In this document: positions 32,377 to 39,792 of the stretch, in pieces
Numbering within the stretch: the first letter of the stretch is position 1
How the letters are laid out: every line of letters starts with the position of its first letter
NCBI RefSeq assembly: GCF_000829905.1
Contig: NZ_CDPP01000002.1
Span: forward strand, 62,001-126,000
From: Beduini massiliensis
GTDB lineage: Bacteria > Bacillota_I > Bacilli_A > Erysipelotrichales > Coprobacillaceae
Direction: 5' to 3'
Length of the DNA stretch: 64,000 bases
Translations under genes and position numbers: made by a program
Notes under the pieces: model-generated
Told to the model about the DNA's origin: nothing
What the model saw: only the letters and a program-made list of their open reading frames with translations
Database searches by the model: none

Positions 32377-33480
32377 CTAAAATTGCATATCCTGTTGTCT
32401 AATTTCTTTGATAATATCCAATACCTGTGACCATGCCCCAATCAATACACCATTAATAAAATTCGGATCATAGTTAGAAAATGGAGTTTCTTTAGTGTAA
32501 TATCCTCTTTTAGCTACTGCGGCTCTTATCTCATCTTCTGTGACCAAATTCGCATTCATAAGATCTTGTAATGCTTTGGGTAGCGAAGATACAGCAGGTG
32601 TTGGTACAGGTTGTACTCCACTTTTTAATGGCTCTTGTGTTGATGTTAACATGTCTTCCATTGGCACAGATTCTACGGTATAAGGAGCGTTATCCGTTGC
32701 TTGTGGTGTTGGATTAACGACTGCCTGCGCTACCGGTACATTTGGACTAGAAGTAAACAGATGCGCAATCGTGGCATAATCGAAAGGTAATTCTTCCGGA
32801 AGCCCATCACGATTTTTAGCATCCCAACAAGGGTGATGAGTCGTATACATGACACGTTGCCCACCTTGTGCCTTATGCTTTTTACCGTCTTTATCCACTG
32901 CTACCGAATATGTTTTATAATTAGCAAATAGGACCATATCCGCCCACTCTTTGACTAATGGTGCTGTTTGCGAAGATGTTTTCTTTCCTAATTTCAATTC
33001 GTAACGATCATATGCCCCCAGTTCATCTGGTTGCTCAAATTTTCTTATTTGGGCATGAGCGAGCAACAACACATTCACCCCAACATTAATGACCTCATCT
33101 AATAGATGTAGAAAGCGTGCAACTTCTTCTTTTACATATACATATCCATTCCCATAACCAAAATCTTCAATGCCTTTTTTTTGATGTTTGTTTAAGACAT
33201 AATCTACGATATATTGTTCTGCCCAATCTGCGGTATCAATGACCAATGTTTTGCAAATATCAGGATGCAGAATGACATGCCTAATTTCTTCATTCATCAT
33301 TTCATAACTTGTTGGTTTGGGAAGACGTTTGACATTTAGTTTTGAGGTAGATCCTTCTGTATCGATAAATATTGGATCTGGAAATTTAGAAGCAAAGGTT
33401 GATTTTCCAACTCCTTCAACTCCATACACTACTACCTTTTGAGCGCGATGGATCACGCCACTTATGATCTCAAAGTCCAT
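32377..33480 (-). CDS. Sak4-like recombination ATPase
   Basis: 367 residues. A P-loop GVEGVGKSTFASKF lies at about 20-33, then PIFIDTEGSTSKLNVKRLPK and a Walker B-like KTLVIDTADWAEQYIVDYVL. This is the AAA_24/Sak4 family, RecA-like single-strand annealing partners of phages. The C-terminal part (about 240-367) is a proline-rich linker and a small helical domain. It lies between a DUF669 gene and an SMC-like ATPase gene and overlaps the latter by one base. Confidence 0.88.
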   Translation of the reverse strand: MDFEIISGVIHRAQKVVVYGVEGVGKSTFASKFPDPIFIDTEGSTSKLNVKRLPKPTSYEMMNEEIRHVILHPDICKTLVIDTADWAEQYIVDYVLNKHQKKGIEDFGYGNGYVYVKEEVARFLHLLDEVINVGVNVLLLAHAQIRKFEQPDELGAYDRYELKLGKKTSSQTAPLVKEWADMVLFANYKTYSVAVDKDGKKHKAQGGQRVMYTTHHPCWDAKNRDGLPEELPFDYATIAHLFTSSPNVPVAQAVVNPTPQATDNAPYTVESVPMEDMLTSTQEPLKSGVQPVPTPAVSSLPKALQDLMNANLVTEDEIRAAVAKRGYYTKETPFSNYDPNFINGVLIGAWSQVLDIIKEIRQQDMQF

Positions 33481-34772
33481 TAAAATTCACCCGCTTTCCA
33501 TGTACTCACTTTTTCTTCTGTTTTAGGCAAAGGTGTACTAGAATACCCATCTTCAATGATGATAGAACATTCATCACCTGTACTGACTCTTGTGGCAATA
33601 CACTGTAATCCTTCTTGATCCAGCCATGTATTAAACTCTTTTAGTGTGTTAAGGTCCATCTGTTCCAATTTATCTAACAACACAAAACCACATTCCGGAT
33701 TTAACTTTCTAACGATTGCCGTCGATACTCTTAATTGCTCACTGCCGCTCATGCTATCCCACTTTTTACCGTTATAGGTCAATTCTCCATCTTCAACAGA
33801 AAGCCCCGGTAATGGTAAATTAGCGCTATTTAAAAGCTTCAATTTATTTTCACGAACGTCATTAAGGCGATTCGTTAAGGCATCATATTGTGCCTTGTAT
33901 TGTCGTGCATCTTCCTCCGCTTTTTCCTTGTCTAAATTAGCTCTTACCTTACAATTAATTTCTTCAATCTGTGCAAGGTTTTTCTCTAATTCTTCTGTGG
34001 ATTGGTCAATAAGATCTAATACGTCTGTTTTAGCTAAAGCTAGATCTGCTGTTGCTTGGTTGAGTTCATTTTCTTTATTTGCAAGGAGTTGCTTTAATCG
34101 GACCACTTCCTCGGTTAAAGTAGACACTTGGTATTCGTACTGTGTAACCTTTTGACGTTTACGTTGATTTTCTCCGTTTTGAGCTAGAATTGCTTGTTGT
34201 TGATGGATTAGTTCCTGTGGAGAGATAAGATCCTTCGGTGCTTCCGGATATTCAATTTGCTCCTTAGCAAATTTCTGCTTTTGATCTGCAATCCTTCCAA
34301 CGGTTAATCGCTCCTGATACAATTCATTTTCTTCTTTCTGATATTGAGCGAGCTGTTCTCCAACCCCGATAATTTGAAGCAAGATGTTTGCTTTTTCTTT
34401 ACTGGTGCTATTCATAAATTTAGGTAAATTTAAGGCTAATTGTTCAATGAAACTGTCCAGTAACATTTGGCCGCCCTTTTTCCCTAATGGATCTGTGACT
34501 TTTAAAGAACTGTTTTTTCCTTTACGCTCCACAATAATCCCATTGCTTAACGTAACCTTTAAATTAGGTGGTACTAGAGAACCATCTCTCATGGCATTAC
34601 TTGGTCGATTCTTATCGCCACCTAGTGCCCATGCGATACTATCTAATACCGAAGTCTTTCCTTGATTGTTGTTTCCGCCAATGATCGTCAATCCTTTTTC
34701 TTCCGGATCGATCTTAACGGCTTTGATTCGTTTTACATTTTCAATTTCGAGTTGATTTATTTTAACAGTCAT
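33480..34772 (-). CDS. RecF/SbcC-like SMC ATPase
   Basis: 430 residues. Walker A is GGNNNQGKTSVLDSIAWALG near residue 32-51; a long coiled coil (about 140-310) is followed by the ABC signature SGSEQLRVSTAIVRKLN and Walker B GFVLLDKLEQMD (a lysine where glutamate is common, then E nearby). It is of the RecF/Rad50 half-size type found in phage recombination modules. GGGAGGAAATAAA precedes the ATG. Probably works with the Sak4-like protein and RusA. Confidence 0.88.
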   Translation of the reverse strand: MTVKINQLEIENVKRIKAVKIDPEEKGLTIIGGNNNQGKTSVLDSIAWALGGDKNRPSNAMRDGSLVPPNLKVTLSNGIIVERKGKNSSLKVTDPLGKKGGQMLLDSFIEQLALNLPKFMNSTSKEKANILLQIIGVGEQLAQYQKEENELYQERLTVGRIADQKQKFAKEQIEYPEAPKDLISPQELIHQQQAILAQNGENQRKRQKVTQYEYQVSTLTEEVVRLKQLLANKENELNQATADLALAKTDVLDLIDQSTEELEKNLAQIEEINCKVRANLDKEKAEEDARQYKAQYDALTNRLNDVRENKLKLLNSANLPLPGLSVEDGELTYNGKKWDSMSGSEQLRVSTAIVRKLNPECGFVLLDKLEQMDLNTLKEFNTWLDQEGLQCIATRVSTGDECSIIIEDGYSSTPLPKTEEKVSTWKAGEF

Positions 34773-34786
34773 TTTATTTCCTCCCT

Positions 34787-34981
34787 TTATTTAAGATTAA
34801 TAATGGTCATCCCGGTGTTGCTTTTAGTTGTGTTTTTGACTTCCATATCCAGCCAGTTTCTTTGATATTTATGAAGAATATGTGTTAAACCTTTACCGCT
34901 CCAAGACAGTGTTTTTTCACCTTTTCGTATCTCCACGCTACGATCACCTATATGTCCTCTTATCAAATATTTTAATTTCAT
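34787..34981 (-). CDS. Small early phage protein (64 aa)
   Basis: MKLKYLIRGHIGDRSVEIRK to GMTIINLK: a basic, beta-rich protein with no known family. AAGGAGGATTTATCT lies directly before the ATG and overlaps the end of the 51-aa membrane gene. Early operon member. Confidence 0.72.
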   Translation of the reverse strand: MKLKYLIRGHIGDRSVEIRKGEKTLSWSGKGLTHILHKYQRNWLDMEVKNTTKSNTGMTIINLK

Positions 34982-34994
34982 AGATAAATCCTCC

Positions 34995-35150
34995 TTAGTA
35001 TCCTCTGTATACTGTGCTAACCCCTAACACGATCGCCACTATAATTAGCGTAACGATCATAATATTTACAATCTCTTTTAATTCTTTGATGTTTAACAAA
35101 ACGAGTAGAACAAAGCTTTCTAGTGCAATTCCTGCAAATAAATAAAACAT
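34995..35150 (-). CDS. Small membrane protein (51 aa)
   Basis: MFYLFAGIALESFVLLVLLN, then KELKEIVNIMIVTLIIVAIV and the end TVYRGY. Two membrane helices joined by a short charged turn. AGGAGAATTAAACT precedes the ATG. It overlaps a longer ORF in another frame (35017-35247), but this frame has the better ribosome site and sensible hydrophobicity. Role unknown; may be superinfection-related or host-modulating. Confidence 0.65.
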   Translation of the reverse strand: MFYLFAGIALESFVLLVLLNIKELKEIVNIMIVTLIIVAIVLGVSTVYRGY

Positions 35151-35240
35151 GTAGTTTAATTCTCCTAAAATTTATTTGACTGATTACCATCGGCAGTACT
35201 AGCAGACAGATGGTCAAAAAGATGGCTAAATTAATCAAGT

Positions 35241-35269
35241 TTGACACTTCCTTTCAAACACCTTATAAT
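35241..35269 (+). promoter_or_regulatory. Perfect consensus promoter, rightward
   Basis: TTGACA (35241-35246), 17 bp, TATAAT (35264-35269): an exact sigma-A consensus on the plus strand, opposite to the early genes. A palindrome covers the -10. It would make an RNA antisense to the 3' end of the gene at 35283. Confidence 0.65.
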
Positions 35270-35277
35270 TAAGGTGT
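35258..35277. promoter_or_regulatory. Palindromic operator over a -10 box
   Basis: ACACCTTATAATTAAGGTGT has perfect 8-bp arms (ACACCTTA / TAAGGTGT) around TAAT and covers the TATAAT of the promoter above. A dimeric repressor could bind here. It differs from the AGGGGACT half-sites at the repressor gene, so another regulator may be involved. Confidence 0.6.
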
Positions 35278-35335
35278 AATTTTTATAGATAATTACGTTT
35301 TTGGTCCTGTTCCAGCAGGATCATTTTTTGTTTTT
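35276..35335 (+). ncRNA. Candidate short antisense RNA
   Basis: Starting at the consensus promoter, a transcript of about 60 nt would end at a hairpin, GGTCCTG (35303-35309) with CAGGATC (35316-35322), followed by ATTTTTTGTTTTT. It is complementary to the 3' end of the early gene 35283-35609. The hairpin coincides with coding sequence on the other strand, so chance is possible. Confidence 0.4.
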
Positions 35336-35609
35336 CCAAACATGTTAATATCTCCGTTGTATCCATACCATAATACTTAGCAAAAATGCTTGCCGGGATT
35401 GCACTCTCGTCATAGTGTAAATCAAATTTATTTTTTAATTGACGGATTATTAAAGCTGCCTTATTCGATTTATAAGGGGTAAGCAATGTAATATCTTCGG
35501 CGTTCAATAGCATATCCATTTTTTCTTTTTCATATATACCCAATACTTTTAATGCTTCTATTGGAAGCGGATCATTTCCGTGCTGGTCCATTAATTCCTT
35601 AAGCGTCAT
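35283..35609 (-). CDS. Early regulatory-region protein (108 aa)
   Basis: From ATG 35609, eight nt after GGAGG; the GTG at 35618 lies within the ribosome site. It reads MTLKELMDQHGNDPLPIEAL with a C-terminal AKYYGMDTTEILTCLEKQKM that may be a small helix-turn-helix. First gene of the leftward replication operon. Function not recognised. Confidence 0.72.
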   Translation of the reverse strand: MTLKELMDQHGNDPLPIEALKVLGIYEKEKMDMLLNAEDITLLTPYKSNKAALIIRQLKNKFDLHYDESAIPASIFAKYYGMDTTEILTCLEKQKMILLEQDQKRNYL

Positions 35610-35632
35610 GCTCCTCACCTCCTTTAATGTAA

Positions 35633-35661
35633 TTGTTTCTTTTTGTCACCTGCTTTATAAT
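35633..35661 (+). promoter_or_regulatory. Promoter of the 66-aa zinc-ribbon gene
   Basis: TTGTTT (35633-35638), 17 bp, TATAAT (35656-35661), followed 58 bp later by the gene start. The context TATAATTAAG resembles the promoter at 35264. Confidence 0.6.
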
Positions 35662-35718
35662 TAAGTTGTCAGTATTGGCAGTGCTGATAATAACTACAGA
35701 AAGCGAGGTGATTTTAAT

Positions 35719-35919
35719 ATGTCAGTAAAATTTAAAATTGATGAAAGAAAACTCATGAGAGAGGTTCAAAAACAAGCCACTTCAAAATTAAATAGTCAAA
35801 CCTATGAAGTTGAATGCCCTCATTGTCATTCTAAAATTCGAGTTCCAGTGGGAAAAAGCTTATGCTCCATATGTCATAACGAGATAAATCTCAATTTAGA
35901 TATTACTTTTGAGGGTTAA
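35719..35919 (+). CDS. Zinc-ribbon protein, rightward (66 aa)
   Basis: MSVKFKIDERKLMREVQKQA, then a zinc ribbon CPHCHSKIRVPVGKSLCSIC. GCGAGGTGATTTTAAT precedes the ATG. It is transcribed rightward, against the surrounding early genes, from its own promoter, and its 3' end overlaps the convergent 50-aa gene. Similar small zinc ribbons are common in phages; no role is known. Confidence 0.75.
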   Translation: MSVKFKIDERKLMREVQKQATSKLNSQTYEVECPHCHSKIRVPVGKSLCSICHNEINLNLDITFEG

Positions 35920-36055
35920 TATCTACATCAGTTAAAGCTAAGTCACTAATCAGTGATTTGGCTTCTTTTAATAAAGAAACAAGTTTTTCAGTTTTCTCAG
36001 TTAACTCATCAATATTAGTAATGTTGATAGTCACTTCTATCTTTTCTTGATCCAT
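35903..36055 (-). CDS. Small helical phage protein (50 aa)
   Basis: MDQEKIEVTINITNIDELTE to VDINPQK, with a helix KTEKLVSLLKEAKSLISDLA. GGAGGAAAGAAG precedes the ATG. This pattern (short strand, then a leucine-rich helix) is common among tiny phage proteins of the early region. Function unknown. Converges with the zinc-ribbon gene, overlapping 17 nt. Confidence 0.7.
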   Translation of the reverse strand: MDQEKIEVTINITNIDELTEKTEKLVSLLKEAKSLISDLALTDVDINPQK

Positions 36056-36135
36056 CTTCTTTCCTCCTACGTTTGTTTTAATTTATATTTTTATAATCTT
36101 ACTTTATTTATTTTCTCAAAGTGGTTTACCTCATG

Positions 36136-36141
36136 TATAAT
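36136..36141 (+). promoter_or_regulatory. -10 box upstream of the 92-aa gene
   Basis: TATAAT 24 bp before the TTG start; the -35 is not clear. It again has the TATAATTAA context seen at 35264 and 35656. Confidence 0.45.
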
Positions 36142-36165
36142 TAAATATGAAAAGGAGGTGATACT

Positions 36166-36444
36166 TTGATTTACACTACAGACGTTTCAAAAAAATCTCA
36201 TTGTCCCATGTGGGACATAGACATAAACATTAGAGGTAAATATAGACTAAGCGATAGCGAAGAAACACCATATCAAGCTACTTTTATGCGTGCATATTGC
36301 CCTATCATTGAAAATATCCATTTACCTGTTGAAAAAAGAGATGAGGAACTAAGCTACTATCCATATTGCCGTATAAATGATTGTCCATGTCTTAAAGGAT
36401 TTAAGAAAACTATTGATATTAGAAAAGATGGTTACTCACAATAA
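36166..36444 (+). CDS. Cysteine-rich small protein, rightward (92 aa)
   Basis: Starts at TTG 36166, with AAAGGAGGTGATACT directly before it. Reads MIYTTDVSKKSHCPMWDIDI to IRKDGYSQ, with cysteines in SHCPMWD, RAYCPIIE and YPYCRINDCPCLKG, enough to hold zinc. It is the second rightward gene within the leftward early block and converges on 36432. I recognise no family. Confidence 0.7.
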   Translation: MIYTTDVSKKSHCPMWDIDINIRGKYRLSDSEETPYQATFMRAYCPIIENIHLPVEKRDEELSYYPYCRINDCPCLKGFKKTIDIRKDGYSQ

Positions 36445-36602
36445 CTAACTTTTCTTTTTTCAATTTCAAACTCAAAATCTTCCAACTGTTTTATTAATTC
36501 TAATGATTTTTCTAAATCACCTGATTGAATAGATAGAGATAATAAACTAAGCACTCTTTCAAAATCTTTTAAATTTACTATTCTTTCGGTTATATAAACC
36601 AT
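36432..36602 (-). CDS. Small early protein (56 aa)
   Basis: From ATG 36602, preceded by AAAGGAGCAGGTT; the longer frame to 36665 lies over the previous gene. It reads MVYITERIVNLKDFERVLSL to KRKVSYCE, mostly helical and acidic. Third in line from the leftward early promoter. Function unknown. Confidence 0.68.
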   Translation of the reverse strand: MVYITERIVNLKDFERVLSLLSLSIQSGDLEKSLELIKQLEDFEFEIEKRKVSYCE

Positions 36603-36618
36603 AACCTGCTCCTTTCTA

Positions 36619-36780
36619 TTAAGTTTGTTTTTGCTTGTTGGAATCTTTAACCTTGCATTGAGCACCTAATGAAAAAGCAGTAACCACATCAAGTGCTCTT
36701 TGCTGATCTGTTTCATCTAATGGTTTAATAACTTGAATGATTTTTTCTGCTTTCTCTTTTTCTTTTTTTAATTTATTCAT
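36619..36780 (-). CDS. Small early protein (53 aa)
   Basis: MNKLKKEKEKAEKIIQVIKP to KQKQT. A charged helix, then DETDQQRALDVVTAFSLGAQ. AAAGGAGGTAAAAGT precedes the ATG. First gene after the leftward early promoter, the usual place of a Cro-like or accessory protein, but no helix-turn-helix is apparent. Common as a small ORF next to phage repressors. Confidence 0.7.
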   Translation of the reverse strand: MNKLKKEKEKAEKIIQVIKPLDETDQQRALDVVTAFSLGAQCKVKDSNKQKQT

Positions 36781-36827
36781 ACTTTTACCTCCTTTCAATA
36801 GGGGATTTATTTGTACCCTACGTCTAT

Positions 36828-36901
36828 AATATAGTCCCCTAAGACTATTTTGTCAATAGAATAGTAGAAAAAAGTTGACAAAGGGGACTTTAAGATATAA
36901 T
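36828..36901. promoter_or_regulatory. Divergent early promoters with repressor operators
   Basis: Leftward: TTGACA (36851-36856 on the minus strand) with 17 bp to TATATT (36828-36833). Rightward, for the repressor: TTGACA (36875-36880) and TATAAT (36896-36901, 15 bp) or TAATAT (36898-36903, 17 bp). Inverted half-sites AGTCCCCT (36833-36840) and AGGGGACT (36882-36889) overlap both promoters, and a third TAGGGGAT occurs near 36810. This is the genetic switch of the prophage. Confidence 0.78.
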
Positions 36902-36922
36902 ATGATTTTAGGAGGTGAATTT

Positions 36923-37288
36923 ATGGATACTTCATCTATAGGTGCAAGAATAAAAGCAATAAGACTTGAAAAAAAACTGAATCAAGAGAGCTTCGGAAAA
37001 AGATTAGGTGTTGGAAAAACTGCTATTTCTAAACTCGAGAAAAACGAGCGTAATCTAACAGAACAGATGGGAAAATTAATTATGAATGAGTTTAATGTCT
37101 CTTATGCTTACCTTATGGAAGGAAAAGGAGATATGTTTGATGATCTACCTGAGACATTGCTTGATGAATTAGCTGATGAATACCATCTAACGGATATACA
37201 AAAGAAGTTAGTTAAAACATTCTTGGAATTGGATGATGAGCAAAAGGATGCTCTAACTACTTTATTAGAAAAAACGTTTACAAAATAA
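36923..37288 (+). CDS. CI-type prophage repressor, XRE family
   Basis: 121 residues from ATG 36923 (GGAGGTGAATTT before it; the upstream frame contains the promoter). The helix-turn-helix is LNQESFGKRLGVGKTAISKLEKNERNL (residues about 19-45). A short C-terminal helical part (LTDIQKKLVKTFLELDDEQK) probably dimerises. It has no RecA-responsive peptidase domain, so induction must depend on another protein. It is divergent from the early operon with shared operators. Confidence 0.9.
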   Translation: MDTSSIGARIKAIRLEKKLNQESFGKRLGVGKTAISKLEKNERNLTEQMGKLIMNEFNVSYAYLMEGKGDMFDDLPETLLDELADEYHLTDIQKKLVKTFLELDDEQKDALTTLLEKTFTK

Positions 37289-37290
37289 AA

Positions 37291-37312
37291 AAAGACGAGA
37301 GATCCCGTCTTT
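37291..37312. terminator. Terminator after the repressor
   Basis: AAAGACG (37291-37297) and CGTCTTT (37306-37312) pair around an 8-nt loop, flanked by A-rich and T-rich sequence. It serves the repressor and the convergent 36-aa gene. Confidence 0.65.
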
Positions 37313-37319
37313 AATATAA

Positions 37320-37430
37320 TTATTTTAGATAGTGTTTACGTACTAAGAGGTAGATTAGTTTTATTTTTTTAATATCATTTATCTTTTCTACCATATCAAA
37401 TATAAAATGTTTGTATTCATCGATGTTCAT
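37320..37430 (-). CDS. Very small phage protein (36 aa)
   Basis: MNIDEYKHFIFDMVEKINDI to VRKHYLK. GGGAGGAATTACATA precedes the ATG, a strong ribosome site. The pattern (FDMVEKI.DIKK...IY.LV) is that of tiny phage proteins seen near repressors. Function unknown. Confidence 0.65.
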   Translation of the reverse strand: MNIDEYKHFIFDMVEKINDIKKIKLIYLLVRKHYLK

Positions 37431-37809
37431 TATGTAATTCCTCCCTAACTGAATTTTTGTTGATATGCAACAGTAGCGCTTCTGTACCTGTATATTAGCA
37501 CAAATTATAAAGTAGTGCAGATTGCCCTAATTATATATACTAGGGAAATTAGAGAAATGCTTAATTTTTTTTACAAATTTATACATTTTATTTTTGTGAA
37601 TAACAGATGTTAGTTTATTGTTTGACAACTACCAGTATACTAGGAATTAATTTATTTTAAGAATTTTGTCATTCGATAGTTTTTGTCAAAATCGTTGCAT
37701 TTGAGCGATTTTAGCCTATTTTTGAATTTTTGTTGCATGGTTTAGGCTACTAATAGAAATAGATTGTTGTATAATATTAAATATAAGAAATAAAGGGAGG
37801 AATAAATAA
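37431..37809. other. Regulatory gap between repressor and cargo gene
   Basis: About 380 bp without a gene. It has an inverted repeat CCCTA...TAGGG near 37532-37552, a stem AAAATCG (37688-37694) with CGATTTT (37706-37712), TTGACA near 37623 without a matching -10, and TATAAT at 37770-37775 before the 267-aa gene. Promoters for genes on both sides are expected here. Confidence 0.45.
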
Positions 37810-38613
37810 ATGGGAAAATGTAAATATTGCGGAGGTAGCACTGGCTTTTTTAACAACAAGGAAATTTGTAAAACATGTAAAAACAAATTTTTGCTAAATG
37901 CACAATTATCATCAGATAATATCAATAGATTAACTAACGATATAAATAAAGGGTTCAAAGAGATAGATTCATATTTATCTAGACTGAAAATCATATTAGA
38001 GCAATATAGAACTTTAAATAACGCTCAAGAAGCCTTGCCTGATTTAATAAAAACAAATCTTAATTATCAAGAGATGAAAGCAAATACGGAGAAATTTTTA
38101 CTTGAATTTAATGAAAATAAAATATCTTTAATTATGGCTATGAAAACGGAAAAAGGGAAAGCTAGAAATATATATAAATATTTAGATTCTATAGATGAAG
38201 CTATACAAGAATATGGAGAATTCAAAGATATCTTAATGAAAATAAAGTGTCATTTGACTAACATTATTCAGCAATATAATTTCGTACGACCTAATGATCA
38301 AAATAAATTGAAAATTAATTTAGATAGCAATAGAAAATTAGACGATATTGAAGAAAGGTTTATTGAGGAGTTAAGTTCTCAAATAAAGAAACATATAAAG
38401 AAAAATGTTGAATTAACAATCGAAGTAAGGAGGAAATATCTATTAAATTTTAAACTAAACGGCTATCAAATAGGTCGTATTGAGTTAATAAGTTCGCATC
38501 CCCAAATGCAAATTATTAAAAAAGATACAGTAGAGTGGATCAATGATATTACCCTACAATCAGCAATTGATTTAATTCCTGAATGGATAGCCTATGCAAA
38601 AAAAATAGTATAA
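37810..38613 (+). CDS. Zinc-ribbon coiled-coil protein of unknown role (267 aa)
   Basis: 267 residues. The start MGKCKYCGGSTGFFNNKEIC with CKTCK gives a zinc ribbon (residues 4-23). A long lysine-rich helical region follows (about 30-165), then a beta-containing domain (VELTIEVRRKYLLNFKLNGY). AAAGGGAGGAATAAATAA precedes the ATG. It lies between repressor and integrase and has its own promoter and terminator, as prophage-expressed cargo genes do, so it may act in the lysogen, for example in exclusion. No firm family. Confidence 0.78.
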   Translation: MGKCKYCGGSTGFFNNKEICKTCKNKFLLNAQLSSDNINRLTNDINKGFKEIDSYLSRLKIILEQYRTLNNAQEALPDLIKTNLNYQEMKANTEKFLLEFNENKISLIMAMKTEKGKARNIYKYLDSIDEAIQEYGEFKDILMKIKCHLTNIIQQYNFVRPNDQNKLKINLDSNRKLDDIEERFIEELSSQIKKHIKKNVELTIEVRRKYLLNFKLNGYQIGRIELISSHPQMQIIKKDTVEWINDITLQSAIDLIPEWIAYAKKIV

Positions 38614-38618
38614 TAAAA

Positions 38619-38671
38619 AATCTCCGCGCTACCAACACGGAGATTAATAGATATGCTACCAACATATCTAA
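38619..38671 (+). ncRNA. Twin hairpins with identical GCTACCAACA loops
   Basis: Stem 1 is AATCTCCG / CGGAGATT and stem 2 is AGATATG / CATATCT; both enclose the same ten bases GCTACCAACA (38628-38637, 38655-38664). Different stems holding the same loop suggest selection on the loop. They lie between the 267-aa gene and integrase and may be part of a structured RNA or a protein-binding leader of integrase. Confidence 0.55.
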
Positions 38672-38712
38672 GCATGTAAAAAATTGATGTTCGGTCAATC
38701 TTTTTTACGTGC
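38672..38712. terminator. Long hairpin before integrase
   Basis: GCATGTAAAAAA (38672-38683) pairs with TTTTTTACGTGC (38701-38712) with one G-U, and TTGA/TCAA extend the stem around TGTTCGG. The A/T stem makes it a terminator in either direction, insulating int from the 267-aa gene. Confidence 0.7.
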
Positions 38713-38767
38713 TCATTATAACATATTTTTAAATAAAAATGAAATATTTATAAAGGAGCGATTTTAT

Positions 38768-39787
38768 ATGGCTAAAGAATATAAAATAAAAATTCTAAGT
38801 AGTGGTAAGAAAAGATATATTTTTGATGTTAATCTTGGTTATAATCCAGATGGATCACGTAATCGCACTACTGTTACCGCTGAAAGCATAACAGAAGGCA
38901 GAAAGAAAGTAGCACAACTTCTTTTAGGGCAGAACGTTATTAAGGCAAACAAGTCTAATACTTTCGAGGAATTGTTTGCTTATTATTTAAACTCGCTTGA
39001 AAACCAAAATAAAAGTCCAAATACAATACGTAACAAAAAAGCATATTATAAATATTTTCAACCTTTTTATAAAGATAAAGTAACTAAGTTATCTATAACA
39101 AAAATACATAAATGGCAAAACACATTGAAATTAAATAATCAATCAAAAAACAAAATTGAAAATGAGCTAAAAGCCTATATTAATTGGTTATATAAAAATG
39201 ATTTTATTAAGGAAAATATAACCAGGAAAATGTCCTTAACCACTTTTGAGAAAAAGAAAGTTAACTTTATTACAGAGGATCAATTTAAAAACTTGTTAAA
39301 CTACATAGAGGATGATTTCAAATTATTTTTTATAACACTTTTTTATACCGGTCTTCGATTAGGCGAAATACTTGGTTTGCAATATAAAGATATACAAGGT
39401 ACAAACTTAGCTCTTTCTCACGTATTAAAAATGCCAAATGGAAAGCCTTATTTGTCTACAACATTTAAAACACCAAAATCTAAACGAGTTGTACCTATCC
39501 CAATATGGTTAGAACTAGGTAGCGGTAAAGGAAGAATATTTGCAAAGTCTCGCGACCATTATCGAAAAGAATTAAATCGAGCATTAGAGGCTGCAAATAT
39601 GCCACACATGACTATCCATGATTTTAGACATAGTTATGCCAGTATGATGATAAATAAGAAAATAGATCAATTTACACTAATGGAATTATTAGGGCATGAT
39701 AACATAACAACGACAATGAATACTTACGGTCACTTATACAATGATAAAAGGCAAGAAGTGACTAATAGTTTTGGTAATAAAATGTAG
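38768..39787 (+). CDS. int: Tyrosine-family phage integrase
   Basis: 339 residues from ATG 38768 (AAAGGAGCGATTTTAT before it; the longer frame starts inside a hairpin). An N-terminal AP2-like arm-binding domain (KIKILSSGKKRYIFDVNLGY) is followed by a SAM-like core-binding domain (about 65-150) and a catalytic domain with R in FYTGLRLGEILG, H-x-x-R in HDFRHSYASM, and LLGHDNITTTMNTYGHLY containing the last H and the tyrosine nucleophile. It integrates and excises the prophage at the adjacent attR. No clear excisionase gene was found. Confidence 0.95.
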   Translation: MAKEYKIKILSSGKKRYIFDVNLGYNPDGSRNRTTVTAESITEGRKKVAQLLLGQNVIKANKSNTFEELFAYYLNSLENQNKSPNTIRNKKAYYKYFQPFYKDKVTKLSITKIHKWQNTLKLNNQSKNKIENELKAYINWLYKNDFIKENITRKMSLTTFEKKKVNFITEDQFKNLLNYIEDDFKLFFITLFYTGLRLGEILGLQYKDIQGTNLALSHVLKMPNGKPYLSTTFKTPKSKRVVPIPIWLELGSGKGRIFAKSRDHYRKELNRALEAANMPHMTIHDFRHSYASMMINKKIDQFTLMELLGHDNITTTMNTYGHLYNDKRQEVTNSFGNKM

Positions 39788-39792
39788 TTTTG

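Noticed and set aside
35017-35247. 76-codon leftward frame with a hydrophobic start
   Set aside because: It lacks a proper ribosome site, its second half is an odd basic sequence, and it overlaps the better supported 51-aa membrane protein frame (34995-35150).
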